From contig JALRCP010000207.1 of NCBI GenBank assembly GCA_023257325.1, forward strand, positions 1 through 6,455: a DNA stretch of 6,455 bases, written 5' to 3'. This document shows, piece by piece, positions 1 through 6,455 of the stretch. Under the pieces are notes generated by a model. It was not told the origin of the DNA. It ran no database searches and saw only the letters and a list, made by a program, of their open reading frames with translations. Source of the stretch: Polynucleobacter sp. GTDB lineage: Bacteria > Pseudomonadota > Gammaproteobacteria > Burkholderiales > Burkholderiaceae. The position numbers were made by a program, and so were the translations under genes. Position 1 is the first letter of the stretch; every line of letters begins with the position of its first letter.

Positions 1-238
1 AGCCTGGCTGATTTTGATCAAGGTTCACAGCAACTAAATTGAAAGAAATAGGTGCGCGCGCTCTTAACTTCATCAAAATATCTAACATGGCGTAGCTGTC
101 CTTTCCCCCAGACATACACACCATGACCTTATCGCCATCTTCAATCATGTTGTAATCAACAATGGCTTGCCCAGCCAGACGACAAAGCTTCTTGTCTAGC
201 TTATTCTCTTCGTAGGCGACTTTTCTTGGATCTTTCAT
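1..238 (-). CDS. ttcA: tRNA 2-thiocytidine(32) biosynthesis protein TtcA, N-terminal part (3' end outside window)
   Basis: Translating the minus strand from the ATG at 238-236 gives 79 residues that stay open to the window edge. They contain the PP-loop ATP-pyrophosphatase signature SGGKDSY at residues 43-49, preceded by an [10 protein letters not shown] segment and followed by a [11 protein letters not shown] segment, all close to E. coli TtcA as I recall it. In this family the enzyme activates C32 of certain tRNAs with ATP and inserts sulfur to give 2-thiocytidine, using a 4Fe-4S cluster held by CxxC motifs. Those motifs lie in the missing part, so the cluster cannot be checked here. The start overlaps the folB stop as ATGA (4 bases), and only a weak AAAGA stands just before it, so translation is probably coupled to folB. 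The PP-loop and flanking sequence make the assignment firm even though the gene is partial. Confidence 0.95.
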   Translation of the reverse strand, partial: MKDPRKVAYEENKLDKKLCRLAGQAIVDYNMIEDGDKVMVCMSGGKDSYAMLDILMKLRARAPISFNLVAVNLDQNQPG

Positions 239-627
239 TCTTTAATCAAAAAAACTTCTACTCCTACAGCCTCACAGTCTGGATAGACATCTGGTTTGGC
301 CGTTGAAACACGCACTGCTCTGACATTTGGGTGAGCCAGCATAATTTTAGCGACATCATCACAAAGCGTTTCTTGCAAATGAATGTGTCCTTTTGAGACC
401 CTTTCAACAATACTTTGACGCATAAAATCGTAGTCGACAACTTCATCAAGACTATCATTGGTCGGAGTGTTTTCAACTAATGGTACAAATAAATCAACGT
501 TAATTAAAACGCGTTGCTCCCCGCGCTTTTCAAAATCATGAACGCCAATATTGATGTAAACCTCGTAGTTACTTAAGAAAAGACGGCGACAATCCATCAG
601 GCGCGGATGCGATAACAAAGCTTGCAT
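235..627 (-). CDS. folB: Dihydroneopterin aldolase FolB
   Basis: This 130-residue protein has the size of a bacterial dihydroneopterin aldolase. In the folate pathway the enzyme cleaves 7,8-dihydroneopterin to 6-hydroxymethyl-7,8-dihydropterin and glycolaldehyde in the cytoplasm. The signature [12 protein letters not shown] lies at residues 27-38. By alignment from memory with the S. aureus enzyme, Glu33 matches Glu22, Tyr66 (in VDYDF) matches Tyr54, Glu86 (in LQETL) matches the pterin-anchoring Glu74, and Lys111 (in AKPDVYP) matches the catalytic Lys100. All key residues are therefore present. The ATG at 627 is chosen because a GGAG lies 6 bases upstream. A second Met at residue 11 is closer to the usual N-terminus but has no comparable site. 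The gene starts 3 bases after the upstream SDR stop and overlaps ttcA by 4 bases, so it is the middle gene of a tight operon. Some FolB proteins also epimerise the substrate, which the sequence cannot settle. Confidence 0.95.
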   Translation of the reverse strand: MQALLSHPRLMDCRRLFLSNYEVYINIGVHDFEKRGEQRVLINVDLFVPLVENTPTNDSLDEVVDYDFMRQSIVERVSKGHIHLQETLCDDVAKIMLAHPNVRAVRVSTAKPDVYPDCEAVGVEVFLIKE

Positions 628-630
628 AAA

Positions 631-1413
631 TTACTCCGTCAAAAACATGACATCACGATTGGTCGATAATAAGTGCTGCCCTCCATCGACATAAAGAGTT
701 GTTCCTGTCACTGCGTTGGCGCGAGCCAAATAAGTTACGGCATCAGCAATGTCATCTGGCGTTGACGATTTGCCCAATGGCGTCATACCGTGCGCTTTTA
801 CAAAACCATCTTCCGTCTGATCGCCTGAAACCATGGTAATGCCTGGAGCCAAACCAACCACCCTTAAATTAGGAGCAAATGATTGCGCCAAAAGCGTGGT
901 TGCAGAGTGCAAAGCTGCTTTAGAAAGCGTGTAAGAAAGAAAATCGGGGTTCAAATTTTCTAACTTTTGATCTAATAAATTAATGACAACACCGCTAGGT
1001 CCTTGAGCATCTGCTGAACGCAATTTGGCATGCTGGCGATATAAATCCCTTGAGAGAATTAATGGTGCTGCCACATTGGTCAACATGTGACGGTCAAATG
1101 ATGCATAACTAAAACTTGAAGCCACATCATATTGAAACAAGGATGCGTTATTGACCAAACAAGTGGGCAAGCCTAAAGCTTCAGTACAACGTTGAATGAG
1201 CTGACTGGCTTGAGATTCATCAGACAAGTCCGCTTGCAAAGCAACCCCTCTTTGCCCAGTTTGAATAATATCTTGGACTGTTTGCATAGCAGCCTCTTTT
1301 GAGTTGCCATAATGAATCGCAACATCCCAGCCATCCTTGGCAAGACCAATAGCGATTGCACGCCCAACACGTTTAGCGGCACCAGTGACCAAAGCAATTT
1401 TTTGGGTTTTCAT
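631..1413 (-). CDS. Pteridine-reductase-like short-chain dehydrogenase (FolM/PTR1 type)
   Basis: This is a 260-residue classical SDR with a Rossmann fold, counted from the ATG at 1413. The cofactor motif is TGAAKRVG (residues 10-17). The TGxxxR form, with Arg15, is typical of pteridine reductases. HYGNS (34-38) fits NADPH preference, NNAS is at 88-91, and PG is at 190-191. The active site has Tyr161 and Lys165 (YTLSK), but the usual catalytic Ser is replaced by Asp148 (VINLLD). That Asp-Tyr-Lys set is known from Leishmania PTR1 and E. coli FolM. The protein probably reduces a dihydropterin or dihydrofolate with NADPH, which fits folB 3 bases downstream; the exact substrate is inferred. The start is uncertain: an in-frame GTG at 1425 would add four residues (MAKI). 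Neither start has a clear Shine-Dalgarno. I prefer the ATG because the candidate -10 element would leave no leader for the GTG. First gene of the folB-ttcA operon. Confidence 0.87.
   Translation of the reverse strand: MKTQKIALVTGAAKRVGRAIAIGLAKDGWDVAIHYGNSKEAAMQTVQDIIQTGQRGVALQADLSDESQASQLIQRCTEALGLPTCLVNNASLFQYDVASSFSYASFDRHMLTNVAAPLILSRDLYRQHAKLRSADAQGPSGVVINLLDQKLENLNPDFLSYTLSKAALHSATTLLAQSFAPNLRVVGLAPGITMVSGDQTEDGFVKAHGMTPLGKSSTPDDIADAVTYLARANAVTGTTLYVDGGQHLLSTNRDVMFLTE
634..637 (-). promoter_or_regulatory. Ribosome binding site of folB
   Basis: The minus strand reads GGAG here, 6 bases before the folB ATG at 627. It lies inside the last codons of the upstream SDR gene (ACG GAG TAA). This decides the folB start and suggests that ribosomes ending the SDR gene help start folB. 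Confidence 0.75.
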
Positions 1414-1456
1414 AATTTTTGCCACTTCATATATAAGAGTTGTAGACTCGCGAGGT
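1414..1456. promoter_or_regulatory. Divergent intergenic promoter region
   Basis: This 43-base gap is the only true intergenic space in the window and must drive both the SDR-folB-ttcA operon and the methyltransferase gene unless their promoters lie inside coding sequence. It holds the AT run TATATATAAG's core TATATA at 1430-1435, which can serve as a -10 on either strand. For the plus strand, TTTTCA at 1407-1412 would be a fair -35 at 17-base spacing, with a start near 1442 and a leader of about 15 bases. For the minus strand I see no good -35. A perfect 8-base palindrome CTCGCGAG sits at 1447-1454, next to the methyltransferase start. Promoter positions are read by eye. Confidence 0.45.
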
Positions 1457-2632
1457 ATGGATATTACCCCTAGTATTGAAGAAACGTCTCATAGCCAAAC
1501 TTTGACCTCCCTGATTCAGAAAGAAATTGAATCAAATAAAGGTCAAATTTCCTTTGCCAAATATATGGAAATGGCTTTGTACACCCCAGGATTTGGGTAT
1601 TACGCAGCTGGCAAAACAAAGTTTGGCTCTCAGGGTGATTTTATTACCGCCCCTGAAATCAGTCCATTTTTTGGCGCCACCATCGTTCAATCATTAAAAC
1701 CCATCCTAAACTATTTTCAAGAACAGAAAATACCATTAGATATTCTTGAATTTGGTGCTGGCACTGGGGCATTAGCTGAATCAATCCTCAATGAGCTTGC
1801 AAGAAACTCTATTCAAATCAATTCTTACAAAATTTTAGATTTATCCGCCGATTTGATTCATCGCCAACAAGATCGACTCAATCCTCAATTTAAGAATGTG
1901 GAATGGTTAACAACTTTGCCAAAACAATTTAATGGCATCTTTTTAGCCAATGAGGTTTTAGATGCCATGCCCATTGAACTTATTACTTTTGTTAAGCAAC
2001 AATGGCATTACCAAGATGTAAAAAAAAGATGTGGCTCAAATTTAACTGATATTCCCTTTGAATTTTCTCTTGGCAAACCCGTACCCCAACAGCACCTTTC
2101 ACCCTTGCTGCAAGAATCAAGCTTTGAAGATGGTTACACCACTGAACTTCACCCAATTGCTAACGCATGGATCAAGCAACTGGCCACAGTTCTAAATCAA
2201 GGAGTTTTGCTCGCCATTGATTATGGCTTTCCTGAACGAGAGTACTACCACCCTCAACGCCATCAAGGAACTGTGATGGGGCATTACGCTCATCATGCCG
2301 TACAAAATCCATTTTTTTACCCTGGATTGTGCGATCTAACAGCTCATGTGGAATGGAGTTCTATTGCACAAACGGCTAGCTCAGAAGGCATGAATCTTTT
2401 GGGCTACACCAGTCAAGCCAGTTATTTATTAGACGCCGGTATCACGCAACTATTGCTAGATCAAATCAACCCGACTGATAGTCAACAATTTATTCCCGTT
2501 TCTAATGCCATTCAAAAGCTTTTATCTGAAGCTGAAATGGGGGAATTATTTAAGGTCATGTGCCTAGGAAAAAACATGCCTTTTCAGGAAGGTGAATTAC
2601 CTGGTTTTCGCTCTAGACCTAGAGCTCTTTAA
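1457..2632 (+). CDS. SAM-dependent methyltransferase, MidA/NDUFAF7 family (DUF185)
   Basis: The product has 391 residues from the ATG at 1457 and matches the MidA family throughout. Seen in order: GYY (47-49), GDFITAPEISPFFG (60-73), the SAM-binding glycine loop EFGAGTG (98-104), ANEVLDAMP (164-172), DYGFP (255-259) and DLTAHV (293-298). The mitochondrial member NDUFAF7 dimethylates an arginine of complex I subunit NDUFS2 during assembly. The bacterial role is not well established, so methylation of the matching NADH dehydrogenase subunit is only an inference. The frame stays open upstream to 1337, antisense to the SDR gene, but those 40 residues look unlike the family. The chosen start has GAGG only one base before it, too close for a normal ribosome site, so initiation may be weak or on a near-leaderless message. 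The 3' end overlaps cca tail to tail by 14 bases. Family call is firm, target uncertain. Confidence 0.9.
   Translation: MDITPSIEETSHSQTLTSLIQKEIESNKGQISFAKYMEMALYTPGFGYYAAGKTKFGSQGDFITAPEISPFFGATIVQSLKPILNYFQEQKIPLDILEFGAGTGALAESILNELARNSIQINSYKILDLSADLIHRQQDRLNPQFKNVEWLTTLPKQFNGIFLANEVLDAMPIELITFVKQQWHYQDVKKRCGSNLTDIPFEFSLGKPVPQQHLSPLLQESSFEDGYTTELHPIANAWIKQLATVLNQGVLLAIDYGFPEREYYHPQRHQGTVMGHYAHHAVQNPFFYPGLCDLTAHVEWSSIAQTASSEGMNLLGYTSQASYLLDAGITQLLLDQINPTDSQQFIPVSNAIQKLLSEAEMGELFKVMCLGKNMPFQEGELPGFRSRPRAL
2610..2625. repeat. Perfect inverted repeat across two convergent stop codons
   Basis: Seven-base arms GCTCTAG (2610-2616) and CTAGAGC (2619-2625) are separated by two bases. The repeat covers the cca stop codon (2619-2621) and ends five bases before the methyltransferase stop (2630-2632). 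On the plus strand it is followed by TCTTT, so it could act as a weak terminator, perhaps in both directions. A two-base loop is too tight, so the inner pairs would have to open. No long T run follows on either strand, so the terminator role is tentative. Confidence 0.4.
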
Positions 2633-3716
2633 TTGCCAACATTCTGGCCTGATGAATGGCCTCTTTAATGAATGTGCCAGTGGATGACCCTTGCTCACCA
2701 ACTTGACGAACAATTTCACTGATATTGACTTGATTGGCCAACTCATAAGCTCGAATTAACCGATTCACTGATAAATCAAATAAACGAGCCACCACCATCA
2801 ACTCACTAAATCGCTCAGGCTTTCTCCACACATCCAGACGATCTAAAAGGTTCAATAAGTCTTCTGCATCTGCTGATTGATTTAGCCTTGTCCTTAGCTC
2901 AAAAGTCAAAACAGCATACTCTTTACATTCGGCCGGAATACTCCACATCGCAGCCCATTGCGCAATCATCTGAAGATCTAAGCCCGCTGTCAAAGTGGCA
3001 TACCGCTGCGGCAAATTGAAATTAAATTGTGCCGCTTGATTAAGGCGAGAAAACTTTCTTGAATCTGTATTGGCTAACTTTGGAAAAAATAACTCAAGGA
3101 CTTCCATCTCAATGAATACTTCAAACATTCTGGCAGGATGTGCTGACATCAATCCTCTAGAGATTTCTTGCCAAACTCTTTCTTTAACCAAAGCCTCTAG
3201 TTCACCTTTATCTTTCATCTCTTTCAAAAGATTTAAAGTCGTTGCATGAATTTGAAAATCTGGGAAACGTGCGGCAAAGCGTGCCAAACGTAAAAGACGC
3301 ACAGGATCTTCCTTGTACGATGGCCCAACATGCCTAAAAACGTGATTGCGAATATCCTCTTGACCGCCATAAGGATCAATCACATCACCTACCGGTAATC
3401 CATGGTCGTCAGCTAACCTTGCCATGGCATTGATGGTTAAATCCCTTCTAGCTAAATCTTGTTCAAGGGTGACTTCCGGGGCCGCATGAAAAACAAAGCC
3501 TTTATAGCCCGGCGATACTTTTCTTTCAGTTCTAGCCAAAGCATATTCGGCGCGTGTAACAGGATGAAGGAAGACCGGAAAGTCTTGCCCAACTGGAATA
3601 AATCCTTTTTGAATCATTTCTTGGGGGCTTGCCCCGACAACCACATAATCAAGATCCTTAATGGGCAAGCCCATTAATTGGTCACGAATAGCGCCGCCGA
3701 CGACATAGATCTTCAC
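2619..3716 (-). CDS. cca: CCA-adding tRNA nucleotidyltransferase, lacking HD-domain residues
   Basis: This 365-residue class II nucleotidyltransferase adds or repairs the 3' CCA of tRNA using CTP and ATP. The N-terminal motifs are intact: GGAIRD (7-12) with the metal-binding Asp21 and Asp23 in KDLDYVV, ARTERK (61-66), RRDLTINAMA (90-99), DPYGGQEDI (114-122), the nucleotide-templating EDPVRLLR (136-143) and ERVWQE (179-184). The E. coli protein is about 412 residues with a C-terminal HD phosphohydrolase domain. Here the matching region (about 211-300) is some 40 residues shorter, has no HDxGK motif and contains no histidine at all. The flank resumes at LDRLDVWRKPERF (291-303), so the domain is degenerate, not cut off. 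Phosphatase and 2',3'-cyclic phosphodiesterase activity is probably lost. The start is a GTG giving MKIYVVGGAIRD, matching the E. coli start, and it overlaps the upstream TGA as GTGA. A weak GGAAG lies 10 bases upstream, so translational coupling is likely. Confidence 0.95.
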   Translation of the reverse strand: MKIYVVGGAIRDQLMGLPIKDLDYVVVGASPQEMIQKGFIPVGQDFPVFLHPVTRAEYALARTERKVSPGYKGFVFHAAPEVTLEQDLARRDLTINAMARLADDHGLPVGDVIDPYGGQEDIRNHVFRHVGPSYKEDPVRLLRLARFAARFPDFQIHATTLNLLKEMKDKGELEALVKERVWQEISRGLMSAHPARMFEVFIEMEVLELFFPKLANTDSRKFSRLNQAAQFNFNLPQRYATLTAGLDLQMIAQWAAMWSIPAECKEYAVLTFELRTRLNQSADAEDLLNLLDRLDVWRKPERFSELMVVARLFDLSVNRLIRAYELANQVNISEIVRQVGEQGSSTGTFIKEAIHQARMLAIKEL

Positions 3717-4627
3717 CGAACTAAAACTTCCAAAGATTTCGGGCTAATTGAAAACACAGTTTCCAAACAATTTGCTGACCCGGGCGGCAAAATATTGTCT
3801 TCTTTCATAGAAGATAAATTATCACGAGACATCAAGGTTGGGCCAGGCATCATTTCTAGAGCAAGCGCCTGAAGGTATGCCAAAGAATTTGGCAAAGGAA
3901 TAATCAAACTTTGTTTACCACCCAAAGAGCCCGCAAATTTTACCAACTCAGCCAACTGATAGATTCGAGGACCGGCCAAATCGTACACGCGACCGATTGT
4001 TTCTGGCATAGATATTGACTTCACGAATGCTTGTGCAACATCGGAAACATAGACGGGTTGAAAACGAACTGAAGCTCCACCCAGCGGCAATACAGGGGCG
4101 AATTTTTGCAAAGACGCAAATAAATTAATGAATTTATCTTTTTCGCCGAAAACAACAGATGGTCTAAAGATTGTCCAATCTAAGGAACTTTGCTTCACAA
4201 TTTTTTCTGCATCACCTTTACTGCGTTGATACATTGAACTACCGGTGCTGCTAGCTCCCAAAGCGCTCATATGGATATAACGCTTTAAACCATTGAGAGT
4301 CATGGCGGCGATTATTTTTTGTGTCAACTCGACATGGTTTTTTCTAAATCCTGGCCCATATGGTTGACCCATCTTGTCATGCAAAACTCCCACCAAATTA
4401 ATGACAACCCCATTTGAACCGATGCGTTGGCATAAATTATTTAACACACTGGGGTCGTGAATATTGGCCTGAACAATTTGCAACTTCGGCAAGACCCAAA
4501 GATCTTTAGCATCGTTAGGTCGGCGTGTTGGTAACAAAATGCTGTGTCCAAGAGCACTCAAGCGGGTTGCAATTTGCTGACCGATAAAGCCACTGCCGCC
4601 TATCAACAAAATTTTTAATTCACTCAT
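3713..4627 (-). CDS. NDUFA9-type NAD(P)-binding atypical SDR (complex I NDUFA9 subunit family)
   Basis: The 304-residue protein is an extended/atypical SDR with an N-terminal Rossmann loop GGSGFIG (residues 10-16). Further motifs are NLVGVLHD (77-84), SALGA (121-125), a Tyr133/Lys137 pair in YQRSK, RPSVVFG (155-161) and FQPVYVSDVA (189-198). The C-terminal segment MPGPTLMSRDNLSSMKEDN (260-278) is, from memory, typical of the proteobacterial proteins annotated as the NDUFA9 family. No signal peptide or membrane span is evident, so it should be cytoplasmic or peripheral. Mitochondrial NDUFA9 is a structural, NADPH-binding accessory subunit of complex I. The bacterial homologues have no proven reaction that I know of, and NAD(P)-dependent epimerase or reductase activity is equally open. 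The start shares one base with the transglycosylase stop (TAATG), behind a good GGAG, and the stop overlaps cca by 4 bases. It is the middle gene of a coupled operon. Confidence 0.85.
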   Translation of the reverse strand: MSELKILLIGGSGFIGQQIATRLSALGHSILLPTRRPNDAKDLWVLPKLQIVQANIHDPSVLNNLCQRIGSNGVVINLVGVLHDKMGQPYGPGFRKNHVELTQKIIAAMTLNGLKRYIHMSALGASSTGSSMYQRSKGDAEKIVKQSSLDWTIFRPSVVFGEKDKFINLFASLQKFAPVLPLGGASVRFQPVYVSDVAQAFVKSISMPETIGRVYDLAGPRIYQLAELVKFAGSLGGKQSLIIPLPNSLAYLQALALEMMPGPTLMSRDNLSSMKEDNILPPGSANCLETVFSISPKSLEVLVR

Positions 4628-6455
4628 TATGGTAACTCCGACAAAACAGATGCTTTGGGGGTAATCATGCCTAATTGCTGTTTTAAAGAGGGTGTTTTAG
4701 AGCTAGACATGGCACTGTAATAACTAGAGTTTGCTAAGACATTTTTGACATATCCTCGCGTTTCATTGAAGGGGATTGTTTCTGCAAAGATCGCGCCTTC
4801 AACTGCTCTGGGCAATTTTTCACGCCACATTTTTGGTCGCCCAGGTCCAGCGTTGTAGGCAGCAGATGCTAAAGCCCATGATCCATCCAAGTCTTGTAGA
4901 ACCATATTTAGGTAATTACTCCCTAAAGTCAGATTCACTTTCATATCGTCTAACTGGCTGGTTTTAAAGTTGTTCATCCCAATTTTCTTGGCTACGTACC
5001 TGGCCGTTGCTGGCATAACTTGCATTAAGCCGGATGCCCCCACATGAGAACGCGCATTCATAATAAATCGAGACTCTTGACGAATTAAGCCATAAGCCCA
5101 GTTGGTATCCAATCCAATTGAATTGGCAATGGGACTCAATGAGTCTTTGAATGGCGTTGGGTAACGCAAGCTAAAGTCATGTTCAAGTTTTGTTCGGTCA
5201 GCCGTATTCACAGCACGATCATAAAAACCAATTCTTTTGGCATGCTCAGCAGCAGCAATCAGTTGCTTGTCACTAAAACCCCTCAACTCCCAATTCCACT
5301 CGCGATTGCCTTCAAATCTCAAACCCAGCTCATAAAATCTTGCGGCTCTGGCAAAACTTTTATTCGCCGACATTTGCTTCACCAAAGATTCGTCCGGGGG
5401 AACGCGCTTGGGCACATAAATTTTCATCCCCAAATCTTCCCTGGCCAACTGACCATAAAAATGGTATTGATCAACCAATGCCTGCCAGGTTTCTTTTGCC
5501 AAAGATTCATCGCCCAACTCTTTTTGAGCGCGACCATACCAGTAAGTCCAAGCGGGATCTTTCTTACGTATTGTCGGATTCATGTGCTCAATGGCTTCTT
5601 TCACCATCAGCCAATCACCTTCTCGTAAGGCCACTCTGACTTTCCACTCTTGGGATTCAGGAGTTAATAAATGATGAAGGCCTAATTCATGTTGTGACTT
5701 AAAGGCCTTATAGGCATTTCGGTCAACGCGCTTGGCTAAAAATTGACCAATGCTGGCCCAAGCAGCCGCCGTATTTTCGCGGCTGGTTCGCCAAGCTTTT
5801 TTATCAAACTCTTTGAATGCTTGATCAGGATTTTTTCTGGCTAACTTAATGATGTCAGCAATTGGATCATCTATTTCAAATCGTTTAGATAAAGTCTCAA
5901 AATTATTTTCAAGTGCCATTCTTGAAAAAGTTGCGAGCTCTGCCTTTGATAAGCCATTGGCTTTGTACAAAATTTGAGCCAACTCAGGGCAAGCCTCACC
6001 AAAGTATTGGGCATCAAGCAGAATACTTTTAAGCTCAAGCCCCAACTGCTTGGGATCTTCACCTTTTGCCTGTCTTGATTGGAGGGCATAACACTTGACT
6101 TGAGTATCGTCATCAAGAACAAATTGGCTGTATTCACGATCAAACTGAACCCAATCTTTTCTTTTTCCCAAAACCAAAAGCCAATCATTGCGCAATCGAT
6201 CGGCTATTGCAGAGCCAGCATGTTTTTTAAGAAACTCATTGACTGAGTTATCGGCATTCGTTTCTGCTCGGGCTTGGCCGCCTTTATCAAATAGTTGCGG
6301 CTTAATCTGAAAGTAAGAAACGTAATCGGACAAGTCATGCTGAGATAACTTTGCCCCCAAACTTCTGGCCTTGGCTGCTTCATTATTTTTTGAAGCCTCC
6401 CTTAATTCAATAAATAACTTATCTTCAGCGCTCAACCCACTTTGTGACTGTCCTT
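4627..6455 (-). CDS. slt: Soluble lytic murein transglycosylase (Slt70-like), 5' end outside window
   Basis: The frame is open to the right edge. A TTG at 6435 could be read as a start, but codons upstream (GQSQSG) remain open, so the N-terminus and any signal peptide are probably beyond the window. The visible part has 608 residues, against about 645 for E. coli Slt. Residues to about 430 are alpha-helical, repeat-like sequence rich in W, Y, A and L, as in the superhelical U and L domains. The C-terminal lysozyme-like domain (about 435-580) has the catalytic Glu460 in IRQESRF (codon 5074-5076), then GASGLMQVMPATA (472-484), SAAYNAGPGR (530-539) and ETIPFNETRGYVKNV (558-572). The family acts in the periplasm, cleaving the MurNAc-GlcNAc bond of peptidoglycan to give 1,6-anhydro-MurNAc ends during wall turnover. 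It is the first visible gene of the operon with the NDUFA9-type gene and cca. MltE/MltC-type enzymes are much shorter, so Slt fits best. Confidence 0.93.
   Translation of the reverse strand, partial: GQSQSGLSAEDKLFIELREASKNNEAAKARSLGAKLSQHDLSDYVSYFQIKPQLFDKGGQARAETNADNSVNEFLKKHAGSAIADRLRNDWLLVLGKRKDWVQFDREYSQFVLDDDTQVKCYALQSRQAKGEDPKQLGLELKSILLDAQYFGEACPELAQILYKANGLSKAELATFSRMALENNFETLSKRFEIDDPIADIIKLARKNPDQAFKEFDKKAWRTSRENTAAAWASIGQFLAKRVDRNAYKAFKSQHELGLHHLLTPESQEWKVRVALREGDWLMVKEAIEHMNPTIRKKDPAWTYWYGRAQKELGDESLAKETWQALVDQYHFYGQLAREDLGMKIYVPKRVPPDESLVKQMSANKSFARAARFYELGLRFEGNREWNWELRGFSDKQLIAAAEHAKRIGFYDRAVNTADRTKLEHDFSLRYPTPFKDSLSPIANSIGLDTNWAYGLIRQESRFIMNARSHVGASGLMQVMPATARYVAKKIGMNNFKTSQLDDMKVNLTLGSNYLNMVLQDLDGSWALASAAYNAGPGRPKMWREKLPRAVEGAIFAETIPFNETRGYVKNVLANSSYYSAMSSSKTPSLKQQLGMITPKASVLSELP
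4636..4639 (-). promoter_or_regulatory. Ribosome binding site of the NDUFA9-type gene
   Basis: The minus strand reads GGAG here, 8 bases before the ATG at 4627, inside the last codons of the transglycosylase gene. It supports the chosen start and the reading of the TAATG junction as a stop-restart coupling. Confidence 0.7.

Noticed and set aside
1337..1456. A 40-residue N-terminal extension of the methyltransferase, in frame upstream of 1457
   Set aside because: It is antisense to the start of the SDR gene, does not resemble the family N-terminus, and MidA-type sequence begins only after the ATG at 1457.
1414..1456. A riboswitch (for example a folate-type element) before the SDR-folB-ttcA operon
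   Set aside because: The gap is far too short to hold any known riboswitch aptamer, and no such fold is visible.
3459..3872. Two short plus-strand open frames over the start of cca and the end of the NDUFA9-type gene
   Set aside because: They are antisense to two well-supported coding regions, have low-information sequence, and carry no domain signature.
5179..5639. Two overlapping plus-strand open frames of 149 and 99 codons
   Set aside because: Both lie wholly antisense to the transglycosylase gene, which has clear domain evidence. They show no recognisable motif, and I found no reason to call them genes.
5871..6188. A 105-codon minus-strand open frame in another phase
   Set aside because: It is an out-of-frame reading of the transglycosylase gene, which stays open through the whole stretch.
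6433..6435. TTG as the true start of the transglycosylase
   Set aside because: The frame stays open to the window edge upstream of it, there is no signal peptide after it, and the family needs export, so the real start should lie outside the window.

Overview
The window looks like an ordinary, densely coding housekeeping stretch of a proteobacterial chromosome. The best guess is Betaproteobacteria, Burkholderiales, of a low-to-moderate GC type such as Polynucleobacter. This placement is inference: it rests on the protein flavour (TtcA, FolB, a pteridine-reductase-like SDR, Cca, an NDUFA9-type protein and an Slt-type transglycosylase), the gene order and the AT-leaning codon use. No rRNA or other strict taxonomic marker is present. 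I see no mobile element, CRISPR array, tRNA or phage gene.

Layout. Six genes lie on the minus strand and one on the plus strand. From the right edge leftwards, the minus strand carries a soluble lytic transglycosylase (5' end outside the window), an NDUFA9-type atypical SDR, and cca. These three overlap by 1 and 4 bases, so they look like a translationally coupled operon. A plus-strand MidA/NDUFAF7-family methyltransferase then runs head-on into cca, and the two genes overlap by 14 bases at their 3' ends. Left of a divergent gap of about 43 bases, a second minus-strand operon begins: a pteridine-reductase-like SDR, folB and ttcA (3' end outside the window). Its genes are 3 bases apart or overlap by 4 bases. 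The divergent gap (1414-1456) is the only real intergenic space, and no stretch over 300 bases lacks a gene.

Functions. The left operon joins two pterin/folate steps (dihydroneopterin aldolase and a probable dihydropteridine reductase) to tRNA 2-thiocytidine modification. The right operon joins cell-wall turnover (Slt), a protein related to a mitochondrial complex I subunit (NDUFA9), and tRNA 3'-end CCA addition. The plus-strand gene belongs to the family of the mitochondrial complex I assembly methyltransferase NDUFAF7, so two homologues of mitochondrial complex I factors sit within this small locus.

The points most worth a second look are a Cca that keeps all nucleotidyltransferase motifs but has lost the HD-domain residues, the Asp-Tyr-Lys active site of the SDR next to folB, the pairing of complex I factor homologues, and a perfect inverted repeat across the convergent stop codons. 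I did not find a convincing undescribed multi-gene system here.
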